From: Dolomedes plantarius
Taxonomy: Eukaryota > Arthropoda > Arachnida > Araneae > Dolomedidae
Length of the DNA: 64,000 nucleotides
Direction: 5' to 3'
NCBI GenBank assembly: GCA_907164885.2
Contig: OU015495.1
Location: 209,633,730-209,697,729, forward strand
Shown here piece by piece: positions 22,843-36,236 of the stretch; position 1 is the stretch's first letter, and each line of letters starts with the position of its first letter. Position numbers and translations under genes: made by a program. The notes under the pieces are model-generated. The model worked only from the letters and a program-made list of their open reading frames with translations. It did no database searches and was not told where the DNA came from.

Positions 22843-23690
22843 TCACAAGCCCAGTCTTTTCACTGGTTTCACAGTGCGGCCACACCTGGTCGTAGTCGGC
22901 ACCTCTAATTCAAGGAGATCCGATGGCAGTTCCTGTGAGTCTGGACTATCGAGTTCTTGTTGTGAAGGTTTGGATTTACTCGGATCTCTACGTCTTTCAT
23001 CATTTGAAGCAAGAACACTTTCATTTTTAAGTTCTCGACACTCTTTGTCGGGTAAAAACTTATGACACAGACTGTGTCTGGCTTCTAGAGAGATTACTAG
23101 ATCATAAAGTCTCTGTACAGGACGAATTTGAGTACCCGCACTCGTCTTCAACTTTACCACCCTAACGATGCCGTCCTTCCCTGGGTAAACTTCTAAAACT
23201 CTAGCTAAAGGCCATTGAATTCGTTTTAAGTTGTCTTGGCCGATGAGTACGACATCGCCGACTGATATTGGTCTGAATTTTTTTCGATCGTTTAGTTTCT
23301 TGCCTCAAATAGCCGAGATATTCGGATCGAAACCTTTTTCTCAAATCAGACCTTAATCTTTGGATGTATTGGAATTTTTTGCACATGTCAACTCTCTCAA
23401 TAGCGTCCAAGTCAGGCACTCCGGCTTCCCTTATTTCATGCAAAAACATTGCTGGTGTTAAGGGAACCAGATCGTCTGGATTTTCGGAGATATAAGTCAG
23501 TGGACGAGAGTTCATTAAATTCTCGATTTCACATAAAACAGTGCACAGTTCCTCATAGTTCAAAGAAGTCCGTCCTAGAGTTCTTAACAGAAGTTGCTTT
23601 ATTATCCCTATTAGTCGTTCCCACCAACCACCCCACCAGGGAGCAGAAGGTGGAATAAACTTCCAGGTTATCTTTTTTTACAGCACACTC
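22843..23690 (-). pseudogene. BEL/Pao pol C-terminus (end of integrase and C-terminal domain)
   Basis: Around 23660-23560 the minus strand reads WERLIGIIKQLLLRTLGRTS in broken frames, the final part of the BEL integrase core. It is followed by NYEELCTVLCEIENLMNSRP (23563) and PLTPAMFLHEI. After a frameshift near 23200 comes the basic C-terminal domain, GKDGIVRVVKLKTSAG, and the tail ending KPVKRLGL with its stop at 22843. The catalytic Asp-containing part of the integrase expected upstream is absent: about 300 residues are missing at the junction near 23690. Confidence 0.85.
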
Positions 23691-23739
23691 TGTTTCTATC
23701 TTTCCCATGTCTATCTTCTTCAGGGCATTACTTGCACCT

Positions 23740-24390
23740 TTAAAATTGGTGCCATTCTTCTTCAGGTCTCTTCAACCAAGATGGTCCCTCCCACCATGCT
23801 GACTCCTTCAATTTGTGAGCCGTACAACCGCGTAAGGGGAGATCAGCAGGGTTGCAAATTCCAGCAATATGATGCCAGTCTTTAGGTGCACATAACAGGC
23901 GGATCTCTTTGACTCTGTTCATGACAAAAGTTGCCCAAGGTTCTTCTTTCTTTATCCAATAAAGAGCATTGGTGGCGTCGGTCCAGAAAAATGTTTTCAA
24001 AATTTCCATCCCAAGATCTCTAATAGTTACGTGGGCCAACCTTACACCAATGTTGCATGCCAATAACTCCAATCTAGGAATACTAATGTTTTTTAATGGA
24101 GCCACTCTTGCCTTAGCTTGTATCAGTTAACAAATAACATTGTCCTGTTGTTCAATCCTCAAAAATATGCAAGTTGCATATGAGGTCTTACAAGCGTCAC
24201 AAAAAATGTGAAGAGTTGCTTTTTCCGACTGCTCTAGTTCAAAACGTAGCCATCTAGGTATCTTGATGGATGCTATAGGTTCTAACTTCTTCATCCATCT
24301 GAAAAAACTATCTGATAAGTCCTTGGGCAAAACTTCGTCCCAGGCTAACTTCATCTTCCAAGTTTCTTGAAGTATTAGCTTTGGGATCAA
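23740..24390 (-). pseudogene. BEL/Pao RNase H and linker region
   Basis: The frame from 24390 contains IPKLILQETWKMKLAWDEVL and LHIFCDACKTSYATCIFL, the Pao-type RNase H with its first acidic residues. A TAA at about 24127 interrupts it, and the same frame resumes with APLKNISIPRLELLACN, FFWTDATNALYWI and HIAGICNPADLPLRG, the conserved continuation. It ends at EEEWHQF. The segment is joined to the reverse transcriptase by a one-base frameshift at about 24391. Confidence 0.88.
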
Positions 24391-24392
24391 TG

Positions 24393-25304
24393 TTACTGGA
24401 CAGGTAAATACCCAACTGGGTCAAAAATGCGACTTCCGATTGATAATAATTTTCTTTTAGTATATGGTTCGGCAACTTCTAAGTCTTTGAATGAGCAGGA
24501 TAAGGTGTCTTCACTAATGTTCCATGCCATGCCTAATACATTTACTTCGGTCTCGTTTTTCTCATCTAACAAGCTACTTTGTGCGTTCGTTGTCCAGTCC
24601 CGTAAATTGAATTGTGCCGAAGACAGTAGCATGCAAGATTCAACGACAAATTTTTCCATTTCGTGGACACTTCTGAAGCTTATCACGCAGTTGTCTATGT
24701 AAAAGGATGCCTTCAACTGTTCTGCTGTGTCTCGAAGAGCTTCATGGGCTACATTCAAATGATGAGATAAAGTAGCATGGAGTAGGAATGTGCTTGCGGT
24801 GACTCCAAACACTACTCTGCAATGACGGTATTCAACAATCTTCCCATCTTCATCATACCAAAGGAATCGTAAATAGTCTCTATCTTCGTTTCTAATTCCG
24901 ATTTGGAGGAAAACCTTCTCAATATCGGAAGTGATGCCTATTTTATTCTTCCTGAATCTGTTCAACAGCGTAGGAATAACTTCTACGAGATTCGGACCCT
25001 TTTCTAAGCAATCATTGAGAGACAGCATTCCCTTCCCGTGCGCCGAAGCGTCGAACACAGGCCTGATCTTTGTCGTTAAACTGCTTTCTTTCACTACAGG
25101 TCGGTAAGGCAAATAGTGGACACCTTCTTGCGAATCATCAGGATCCCTTTCTATAACGTTCTGCGTCAGCCATTCGGCAAAAATATTCCCATATTCTCGT
25201 AGAATCGCTATGTCTAACTTATTTTTCACTGCAACAAGCCTCTTCTCTGCAATGTGTCTATTGGATACGAGCGTTTCCTTTTCCCGAACCCAAGGCAGAG
25301 CCAC
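24393..25304 (-). pseudogene. BEL/Pao reverse transcriptase
   Basis: The 303-residue frame covers the reverse transcriptase. It shows YLPYRPVVKESSLTTKIRPV, the fingers motif, FDASAHG, SDIEKVFLQI with the first catalytic Asp, FGVTASTFLLHATL, and ASFYIDNCVIS, the BEL form of the YVDD box. The domain itself is uninterrupted, but it is cut off from gag-protease by a frameshift in a T run at about 25325 and from RNase H by another at about 24391. The Met at 25304 is internal and not a natural start. Confidence 0.9.
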
Positions 25305-25339
25305 TTCGTACCGTCCATCATGATCTCTTTTAACAGTAC

Positions 25340-25597
25340 TTAAAAATATTCTTCAGTTTCTTTTTTCAAAGCTTCATTGGTTTTATCTACATCAATTTCC
25401 GAAATACCTATCACATCCAGCTTCCAAAGGTTCTCTATATCATTCGTCAAGATAGAAGTCACACAAAAGGTGTTGATTTCATTTTTACTATCCGTTAAAG
25501 GAATTTTCCCCATTAAAGTCCATCCCAGATTAGTATGTACTGCTACTGGCCCACTACTGCATGAATAAATTTTGCCACTTAGCAGCTTTCCTCCCAC
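25340..25597 (-). pseudogene. BEL/Pao protease to reverse transcriptase linker
   Basis: About 85 residues beginning GGKLLSGKIYSCSSG and containing NLGWTLMGKIP. In BEL elements this segment follows the aspartic protease and ends the DUF1758-type region. It overlaps the end of the gag-protease frame in another phase, which marks a frameshift between about 25560 and 25600. Confidence 0.8.
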
Positions 25598-27323
25598 ATC
25601 GGCTCCTATTTACTTTGTCAGACAGAAAAATGTCTTTCTTCTCAAGTTCATAAATCCACGGACCGATGGGAATTTTAGGAATTTCATTACAAATTCTATT
25701 TTTATCTAAGACCTCATATGTACAACGGAAAGAGTTATCAGGGCTAATAACATTTACCTGATATTTCTGGTGGGTCTCTTTTTGAGTCTGCACTCCACCA
25801 AAGAGTGTGTGTTTTATTTGTAACTCGCCATTAGACTGTAGTCCTACTTGATCAATTAATTTTTTCGTAACATAAGATTTCTGCGATTCGGAATCAATTA
25901 ACGCTCTAACGGACATCTCTTTGCCATCGTTATTTACTTTGACAATCAAGGTCTGCAATACTACATTCATGGGGCGCGTCTGATTAGATAGAACACTGTT
26001 CTGTATGGTTTGGTTTTGCGGGATGTCCTCTAATTTATCAGAATTGTCGTTAATTTTCCCCGCGCACATAATTCTAAAATGACCCTTTCCACACAACGAG
26101 CAGCTGACTTTCGCATTACAGAAGCGAGAAACATGCCTTAGCTTCAAACATTTAAAACATGCTCCCCGCTTTATCAACATCTCTCTCTTTTTATCGTATG
26201 TCAAACTTATAGCCTGTTTACATTCTGGCCTGGAGTGAAATTTATTGTAGAATACGCAAGTTATTCGTGAATCATTTGTTTTGCTTTCAGCTGAATTAAA
26301 CAGATCAGCGGCGGGGGGATAGATTCTCTCTCGCCGGATTGACGTCATTTTGTTTTGACTATCCCAACCAAACCTGCTCTTTGCTAGTTTCACTTTCTCT
26401 TCGCTTTGAATTTCGAGACGCAAGAATTTCATGAGGCTTTCTAATTTATTGTCACTCTCCTTATTTTTCTCTTTTGAGCTAAGGGATAATGAAATTAAAT
26501 TTCTCTCCCATATTCTTAGAATATCAGTCGGGAGACATGACTCCACAAGTGGATATAATATAGACGCATAATTATTGCTCGCGACTCCTAATATTTTTAA
26601 CGATCTGAGATATGTTTCGATTCGGTCGTAAAGTTTAAAAAGAGGAAGTTTTCGGCCTTTACCCATTGTATTATTCATCATAAGACCTAGTATTTCTCGG
26701 ATATAAATTTCAATTAAGATGTCGGTTCTTGCAAAACGCGATTTCAGACATTCTATAGCCTGCCCGTAATTCTCTGCAGTTGGTGGGAACGACTCAACTA
26801 TATCTCGTGCACGAGATCCCTTTTGGGTTGCCTGAATGAGATACTGATATTTATCTTCACGTACAATATCCGCATCATTATGAATTTTCTCAAACTGACC
26901 CCAAAACGTAAGCCCTTCTTTGATATCGCCGTTAAATTGTTTTAGTTCAAGTTTAGGTAATTTAAACTTTCGTTTTGAAGGTGTACTATCGGTTGAATTA
27001 TTAAGAGTTTTGTTTAGTCCTTCCAAACTATTCAAGTGTCGATCTAGCTTGATTTTCAGGTCTAAATATTTATCCTTATACTCATCAATTGATTCGTATT
27101 CTTCATCAAATCTTTGTTGAGAACAATCTTTAACACTTGTTAAAAGATTCAATATTTGAGTATCAATTGATTCAATATTCTTATGTTTTTCCTCAAGTTT
27201 AACAATTAAACCAGCTATAGTGTCAGCATCATCGACTTTCGTATTCAATGCCTCATTTATTTGAGTAGCAAGTCGAGTAAAACTAGCTCTAATCGGCGTT
27301 CTTAACTTTTTCAAGTTTTCCAT
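25554..27323 (-). CDS. BEL/Pao gag and aspartic protease
   Basis: The 589-residue frame starts 41 bp inside the 5' LTR boundary. Residues 1-120 are helical and charged. About 130-270 is the DUF1759-type capsid region (FNGDIKEGLTFWGQFEKIHN). Two zinc knuckles follow near 388-420 (CFKCLKLRHVSRFC and CSLCGKGHFRIMC). The aspartic protease lies near residue 476 and reads ALIDSESQKSYVTKKL. The family motif is D-S/T-G, so the Gly after the active-site pair is replaced by Glu, which should inactivate the protease. The frame runs out of register at the C-terminus (FLSDKVNRSRCGRKAAK). The start codon is supported by its position just after the 5' LTR. Confidence 0.92.
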   Translation of the reverse strand: MENLKKLRTPIRASFTRLATQINEALNTKVDDADTIAGLIVKLEEKHKNIESIDTQILNLLTSVKDCSQQRFDEEYESIDEYKDKYLDLKIKLDRHLNSLEGLNKTLNNSTDSTPSKRKFKLPKLELKQFNGDIKEGLTFWGQFEKIHNDADIVREDKYQYLIQATQKGSRARDIVESFPPTAENYGQAIECLKSRFARTDILIEIYIREILGLMMNNTMGKGRKLPLFKLYDRIETYLRSLKILGVASNNYASILYPLVESCLPTDILRIWERNLISLSLSSKEKNKESDNKLESLMKFLRLEIQSEEKVKLAKSRFGWDSQNKMTSIRRERIYPPAADLFNSAESKTNDSRITCVFYNKFHSRPECKQAISLTYDKKREMLIKRGACFKCLKLRHVSRFCNAKVSCSLCGKGHFRIMCAGKINDNSDKLEDIPQNQTIQNSVLSNQTRPMNVVLQTLIVKVNNDGKEMSVRALIDSESQKSYVTKKLIDQVGLQSNGELQIKHTLFGGVQTQKETHQKYQVNVISPDNSFRCTYEVLDKNRICNEIPKIPIGPWIYELEKKDIFLSDKVNRSRCGRKAAKWQNLFMQ

Positions 27324-27364
27324 ATTTATGGAATCTAACTTTCAATCCCGGCAGGGATGCCTGA

Positions 27365-27615
27365 TTTTGGGTTCAGTGAAAGTTAATTCTAGTCCAAAGT
27401 CAATCAATTCAAAAAAGGAAATAAAATCTTCTTACCTTTTCTGAAGTCGTCGAATCCCGGACTGAAAGTTGTTTAAGCAGTAATTTTTTGAGCTGGTTGT
27501 TTTTCTAAACTTTTATTGCACGCTACTACAAAAACGATAAAAACATTACTGACACACGAACACTACAAAAAACATCTAATTAAAGGTTACATTAAAATTT
27601 AGCATGATTTCTGCA
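27365..27615 (-). repeat. BEL/Pao 5' LTR
   Basis: It runs from ttttgggttcagtg to gatttctgca in plus orientation. The inner edge faces the gag start. Confidence 0.9.
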
Positions 27616-27620
27616 CCAAG

Positions 27621-28716
27621 TTAACAGAATCAAATCAAAAGACACAAGTTCTCTGAAATCTGAAACCGTAAAGGTTCGGTTGACGGACCTTAAATAGATA
27701 TCACCAAAACTGTCACACCTGAGTACCTAAAACACGCCTGGTAAAAGACATAATAGAAGAACACGTTATAGACGATACAAAGTACGCATAAAAGAAATCT
27801 TCAGATTATTAATTTCGAGGTCAATGATCAAATGGATTAAACCTGAGGACAATTAAATAAAATAACTTTAACTTCAATTAATCATAGATATTGCGGTGTG
27901 TAAAATCTGATTTCTATTTCCTTATCGATTTTGATAAATAATACCTTTTTTTTAAAAAAAAGAGGGTTTTTTACTGCAATCTTGGTATTTTACATGCAAT
28001 GGGAATTTATTACATTATTCTCGCTAGGAACTTTGATCACGGCGGCATTATAGAGGGACTATGTGTCATGGAATCATGAAAAGTGTGTAAATGATAGGCT
28101 TAATATCCTATCAATTATACCTTTCTTACTATCTTTTTATTTCTTCAAAAATCAAAACATTTTATTAAAATATCCCCTTAGATAATTCCTACACAAAATG
28201 GACAGACGACTGTAATAAGAGTATATATAATTTCTCCGGTACCAGATAATGCATGTTATTATAGTAAATTTATTTGCTTATTCACTAAATAGTAATAAAA
28301 GAATATTTTCCTTTCTCTTCCAAATAAAAGTAAAATTTAGCCTTCATATAAAGCGATTTCACGCCAAATACTACAAACATTCCACGACTTCCTGAAAAGT
28401 TATCTCGCAAGGCTCTAGGAAAATGATGTTAAATTGCGCCAAATTGAACCATACGTCGCAGTCAGACAAAACCACCTTATCATTCAAAAGGAAGCTCTTT
28501 GTTAGATTTGAAATAATTTAATCAGGAATAGTACTTATTTTCGTCTGACTAGGAAACCGTATAAGTGGATACACTAATAAAAACTCCAAATGAGTATCTG
28601 AGAAATTAATTTATTTATATCATTAATCATAAAGGCTTTATATAGAATTGTAAATATTCCCGGAGGAATAATTATAGAATTACAGCAGCAGTTATATTTT
28701 CAATGTAACTGCTTTA
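27621..28716. other. AT-rich stretch, nothing recognised
   Basis: No supported gene. Bases 27650-27780 are slightly GC-richer but have no identifiable feature. Confidence 0.5.
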
Positions 28717-29388
28717 TTTATATATATAAAACAGTTCCGTAACTGACTGACTCACTGACTGACATACTACGCACAGACCAAACCGCTGGACCTAAAGGGC
28801 TGAAATTTTGCATGGCGATTCTTCTTATAGTGTAGGGGTGCACTAAGAAAGATTTTTGAAAAATTCTTCTTAGATTTTTTAAATTTTAAGCTGTTTTTAA
28901 CTTTTTTTAAGTTTGCATTTAAAATAATTATTTGAGATTTATAAAATTCATATCACGAGAAATATCGTAAAAGTTCCTTTAAAATGAAATATTTTCGAAT
29001 CTTTACCTCCATATTCTGACTTTTGGTGAATTTTAAAGATTCATTTTTAGAATTTAATTTATTAAATGCTGATCAAGTGATTTCTTTTTCTGATACTTTA
29101 AATAAATTTATTGTCACGTGAATAACAACTAAATAAACAGATTTTTTTTCTTCCTAATGTGGCAGACGGTTGTACATTATTCAAAAAAATATTAAAATAT
29201 AATGAAAGATATTATGTTCCTCAAACTGTACTATATTAACTGTACTATATTCTTTAGTATTTCCTATTACATTTAATTTGAATATTTTCTTCTACGTCAT
29301 TTTGTCTATAAAAATATCCCTTACAATTTTTTAAAAATATTTTTTCTACGTCATTTGCATACATTGATCGTAGTATTTATTATAAATA

Positions 29389-29391
<3 letters not shown>

Positions 29392-29430
<39 letters not shown>
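29392..29430. repeat. (TA)n, left side of the nested element
   Basis: Uninterrupted TA dinucleotides directly abutting CTAGGGGC. Confidence 0.95.
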
Positions 29431-29431
<1 letters not shown>

Positions 29432-30389
29432 TAGGGGCTTCGCCCCTAGGCTCGCTACACTCGCTCCTCTGTTAGGGTCAAAGTCAAGGTATATTGTGTT
29501 TGTTGGAATGCCATGGTGTTACGACTTTACCTCCAGTAGCAAGATATGTACATCAGAAAATATGTGCTCAGCAGTAAAATAAAAATTAAGCCATCTTCAG
29601 ATAAGTAAAATAAAAAATATAATAAGAATTAAAAGAATAAAATTCAAATATTTAGAATAATTAGTAAAAATTAGCGTCCACCGGGATAGAATCGGGGACT
29701 ATCGCATACGAGCAGCGCGCTCAAGCACAGAGCCAATCATGGCACAGCAAGTTGAAGGAATAAGTTGCTAGTAGCGAGATACATAATGGTGATTCTCGGG
29801 CAATGCAACAGCTTCCGTCCATTTACTGTTGAAGGGAAATCACTGCGGAGGGGAATAACTGTTTCAGATTTAAAATTCAATTAAAAATCGAAATTTTAAT
29901 ATAGAAACTTGAAATGAGGTTCATATGAATGAGAAAGCTTTCATCTTCCATATGATGTAAATATTTTATTTGTAAGATAAAGACTCGAGGAGCATCGATA
30001 TTACATCCACATATGTGACGATATTTCTCGTAAAAGTGGGTTTAATATTTTGATGAAAATATTAGTCTGTTTTAAATTATTTTCAAACAAATGAGGTCTT
30101 GGTTGAAGGATAAATGTCTGTAGTCTTAGATTGTAAAAAGATCAACATTCTACGATTAATGTTTGGCGAGTTATCGTAATATGAACATGAAAAAGTCAAT
30201 ATTTTTCCACAAAACATAAAATAAAAAAAACTTAATGTCTGGCGAAGATGAGCCATGTCTTACTGTCTTCCCCACATTTTTCTGCATCTATTGGTATCAG
30301 TCTCTACCATACCCCCAGCGGTTTCGGAGGCGATAGCGTGACAAGCTTTTGACAGCGGCGGCGGCGGCGGCGCCAGTTACATTTTTTTA

Positions 30390-30391
<2 letters not shown>
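29431..30391 (-). mobile_element. Second Helitron-like element nested in the first
   Basis: Read on the minus strand, the 5' end is TCTAAAAAAATGTAACTGGC and the 3' end is GGGGCGAAGCCCCTAG, a perfect 8-bp hairpin with a 3-base loop ending in CTAG followed by T. Both ends abut (AT)n. The homologous Helitron copy at 63121-63807 lacks this 961-bp segment, so it is an insertion. A (CGG)-type run lies at 30354-30372. No coding capacity. Confidence 0.78.

Positions 30392-30429
<38 letters not shown>
30392..30429. repeat. (AT)n, right side of the nested element
   Basis: Continuation of the dinucleotide tract into which the inner element inserted. Confidence 0.9.
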
Positions 30430-30432
<3 letters not shown>

Positions 30433-30506
30433 TATTAATTGCATACATTAACCGTTGTATTTAATTTCAATATGTACTCCGTAGCGAAGTGCGGGTTTTC
30501 AGCTAG

Positions 30507-33381
<2,875 letters not shown>

Positions 33382-33384
33382 TTA

Positions 33385-33960
33385 GGCCGTCCGCACACGG
33401 AGCAACTCAAAAGAAACTGATAACCGACTCCAATCACAAACCAGTCCGTGATGAGTCGTAACCTGTGTAATTGAATGGAGCCACGCACACGGAGCAACTG
33501 GTTACAAACCCGTGTCGAGTCGCTAGCAACTTCAGTCGCCAGTTTCTCTTGCGTTGTGCGTGTTATTACACAATATATGTTACAGCCGCTCTTTTGGCAA
33601 GCTGCCAAATGACGAACACGAGTCACGTGACTTCTACCTAGCGATGAAATGAAATTTTAACGTTTTTTTGTTGTATGGAATATGTGCGCCCATATATACA
33701 GTCCATTTTTAAACGATTGATCAAAGACAATCTATTATGACGATATTTAAAAAAAATAAATTTCTGATAATAATTTAACTAAAAATAATGTCCGGAATAA
33801 TGATGTTCTTCCTTCCATGACAGGTCGCAAACTATTGATTTGAATCACTTTTGAGTTGACCCGTGTGCGGAGCTGCATCACTAACGAGTTTGCAACCGAC
33901 AAGCAATTTCAGTCGCTAACCAGTTGAGTTTCCTTTGAGTCGCTCCGTGTGCGGACGGCC
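33385..33960. mobile_element. Harbinger-type MITE
   Basis: Terminal inverted repeats of about 33 bp begin ggccgtccgcacacggagc at both ends. The 3-bp target duplication TTA (33382-33384 and 33961-33963) is typical of PIF/Harbinger. Extra internal copies of cgcacacggagcaactggtt (33484-33503) and its inverted relatives near 33875 are present. No transposase. Confidence 0.9.
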
Positions 33961-34739
33961 TTATAAGCTTAAAAACTCTAAGGTATGTCGCTTACATCCT
34001 GACATCTGGAAAATATCTATTTAATGAATTTGGAATATAACATTTTGACTTCTTTGTGGTTCGTACGGCAGAGGACCAGTACCTAAAATACTATAAGATG
34101 CACATAATCTAAAATCTTAGGTTATTTAACTCGTCGTTGGTCGCACCAATTTGTGTAATGCGCGTGAGAGTTTCGCGCGTGAGAGTTTTTCTCACACTAC
34201 CCTTTCCCGCTGTTTTAAGTTGTCTACCCAATAATAACACTTCAAAATTGTTTCTTTTCAAGGAATTACATTAATATTTAGCAATCACGAACAAGGAAAT
34301 TACAATTAAAATAATTATTTTACAGCTATTATTCGGGAACATTAATAGCGAAAGTCAAATAAAAAAATCATACCTACTTTATGAATCAAATTTATAAAAA
34401 GCATATTATTTATACTTTATTAGAACATCAACTACAAGTCTTATAAATTAGACCACATGGACCTGGTAAATAAAATATTATACTAGAAGTCTTTATTAAC
34501 ACAGCTTTCAGGGCCCACGTAAGTTGAATGTTCGGTACAAATAGGTCGCGCACGGGTAACACAACCCTTTTTTGACAACCCTATTTTTTCTTTGAGGACA
34601 TAATGCACAAAATACGGCGGTTTCAACATTTCGTTTGATTCTTGCGGAGCCTTTAACTCCTGTTATTTGGCTAATTGCACTTCGCAATGCGGGTGACAAG
34701 TTTGGAACTGAATATCGGGTCATCAGGTGTGTAAGGTAT

Positions 34740-35221
34740 ACACAAGATTCGATTCACAAGAATCGAACTTTTGAGTGAATGAATTAAAGAAGTTGCTTGG
34801 GATATGCTAATTTCGGCATACGCGCTTAGTATAAATACCATGCAGCGTCATTAATAAAAAAGAAGGTGGTTAGGGTTGAAGAAGGTTGTTAAAATTGATA
34901 GATAAGCGATAGGGAGCTACGAGGTATGCACCTCCAGTACTATCCTGAGCTAGTGCTTAGGGGTCTCAAAGTTTACGTGGCAGAATTGCTGGTTTGACTT
35001 ACTGTTTGTGAGTATTGAAAATATATTGTTCTTGAAAGCTGTATTTATATATTCCGTACAAGTAGTACGTATGCTTATTACTGTAAAAGCAAATTATATA
35101 TGTGCAACGAACTCAATAAACATTGCTTCATGTATAAACTGTGTTTGTATAAAATTCAAATAGAGTGCCACTTCAAATTATATACACCCAAGTCTGGGTA
35201 GAAGTGAGCTATATTCTCTAT
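34740..35221 (+). repeat. Solo LTR inside the piggyBac transposase
   Basis: It runs from TGTAAGG to CTCTAT with a 5-bp duplication AGGTG at 34735-34739 and 35222-35226 (one base of ambiguity at the right end). It carries a TATA box, agtataaatacca at 34828, and aataaa at 35114, in the order expected for plus orientation. A related copy is at 59758-60516. The superfamily is unknown. Confidence 0.85.
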
Positions 35222-35368
35222 AGGTGGTTTCATGAGTTCCAATGCTAATTCCTCCAAGAAGGCTTGTCTAACCATCGTATTGTTTGCATTTGCAGTATAT
35301 ATAATTTGGCTGCTGATACGACCAATGTTCATAATCGAAAATAATAATGTCAATGGCCATCTGCGACT

Positions 35369-35548
35369 AAGGGCCTGTTCACATAGGAGTCCGTTACGAA
35401 GCGTTAAAGTATTGAAATATATTTAACCAATGACAAACCTCCAAACCATTAGCAATGAAATTTTTAACGCCTATGATTGGTTTATTTTCGTCTCAACGTC
35501 ATCTTTCCCTTAACGCTACGCAACGGACTCCTATGTGAACAGGCCCTT
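35369..35548. mobile_element. Palindromic MITE, copy 2
   Basis: It shares the aagggcctgttcacatagga ends and the caatgaaatttttaacgcc centre with the copy at 3239-3428. It interrupts the piggyBac reading frame between SVTR and SRRWP. TA may be the target duplication here. Confidence 0.88.
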
Positions 35549-35820
35549 ATTCTCGTAACAGAGTACTCATCTTTGAGTTCGTCGACTACGTCGACACCAC
35601 CCTTAGTGAGATTATAAAAAGTAATAATCTCTGGTTTAGAGAGGACGCCAGAATCTTCATCTATTTTGTTATCATTGTGCAAAGAGGAATAAAGAAGAAC
35701 ATTTTTGCCTTTCTTTGGAATAAAGACAATAAAGTGCCAGTTGACGAAAACGCAAACATACTGCTTCGTTCGTTCCTACATTTTGTACTCACAAAGATAG
35801 GTGCACTTCTTTTTTTATTT

Positions 35821-35849
35821 TTTGTTTGTTAGCGCTGCTAACAAACAAA
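35821..35849. repeat. Perfect 13-bp hairpin
   Basis: tttgtttgttagc is followed by a 3-base loop and its exact complement. It lies in the 5' part of the deleted piggyBac element. Confidence 0.85.
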
Positions 35850-36236
35850 TTTTGCAAATAAAATTAGGCGATAAACGCACTCATATCATCGCATTATCTA
35901 TAAAAATAACACAAACGCTGGTGGTCTCTTGGTGAGAAAAGCTCTCACGTGATGCAAACGCCAGTGGTGGCGCGATGAGAGAAATGCTCACACAAAAGAC
36001 ACCTAAGCAAATAGCAGGCTGTTTGAAGGTCAAACACACCCTGATTCTTATCGGAACTGATAACAGATTGTTGAGAGGATTCTAAAAGTCATCTAGACAG
36101 GGGGTGGTGTCCCCAGGGTCACTTTCAAATAAGGGGTACCATTTATATGACATGCGTGAGAGAAACGCTCATAGCGCGACCAATGACGGGTTAAGATATT
36201 ATATGGCTACCTTATGATATTTATCATCATTTAAGG

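Larger units (their letters stand above)
22409..27615 (-). mobile_element. BEL/Pao LTR retrotransposon, defective
   Basis: Two LTRs of about 252 bp at 22409-22660 and 27365-27615 bracket a minus-strand gag-pol. A 5-bp duplication CCAAG flanks the element (22404-22408 and 27616-27620). The LTRs differ at about seven positions, roughly 97% identity, so it is clearly older than the neighbouring Copia. The coding region has several frameshifts, at least one stop, a changed protease active site and a large integrase deletion. Confidence 0.95.
28717..30506 (+). mobile_element. Helitron, non-autonomous, containing a second element
   Basis: The 5' end tttatatatataaaacag matches the tctatatatataaaacag end of the 63-kb copy with the terminal C changed to T. 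The GACT repeats, accaaaccgctggacct and aaagggctgaaattttgcat follow. The 3' end reads ccgtagcgaagtgcgggtttt, a short hairpin (CCGTA/TGCGG), then cagCTAG followed by T, as expected for Helitrons (hairpin about 10 bases before CTRR, insertion between A and T). No Rep or helicase is encoded. A second element at 29431-30391 interrupts it. Confidence 0.85.
34508..35760 (-). pseudogene. piggyBac transposase, C-terminal half in three pieces
   Basis: From right to left, 35760-35549 encodes PKKGKNVLLYSSLHND and ITFYNLTKGGVDVVDELKDE, a signature of the piggyBac catalytic domain with the last catalytic Asp region. The MITE interrupts after SVTR. The next piece, 35368-35227, reads RRWPLTLLFSIMNIG and AFLEELALELMKPP. 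An LTR interrupts there. The final piece, 34734-34508, holds the Cys-rich C-terminal domain (CALCPQRKNRVVKKGLCYPC), which binds DNA in this family. There is also a frame change across the LTR site. The N-terminal half is deleted. Confidence 0.9.
34130..36190 (-). mobile_element. piggyBac element carrying two later insertions
   Basis: TTAA flanks both ends (34126-34129 and 36191-36194). The inverted ends are ctcgtcgttggtcgc and, inverted, cccgtcattggtcgc (13 of 15 identical). Subterminal regions repeat the motif gcgtgagag and its inverse ctctcac several times. The transposase is on the minus strand, lacks its N-terminal half and is interrupted by an LTR and a MITE. Confidence 0.9.
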
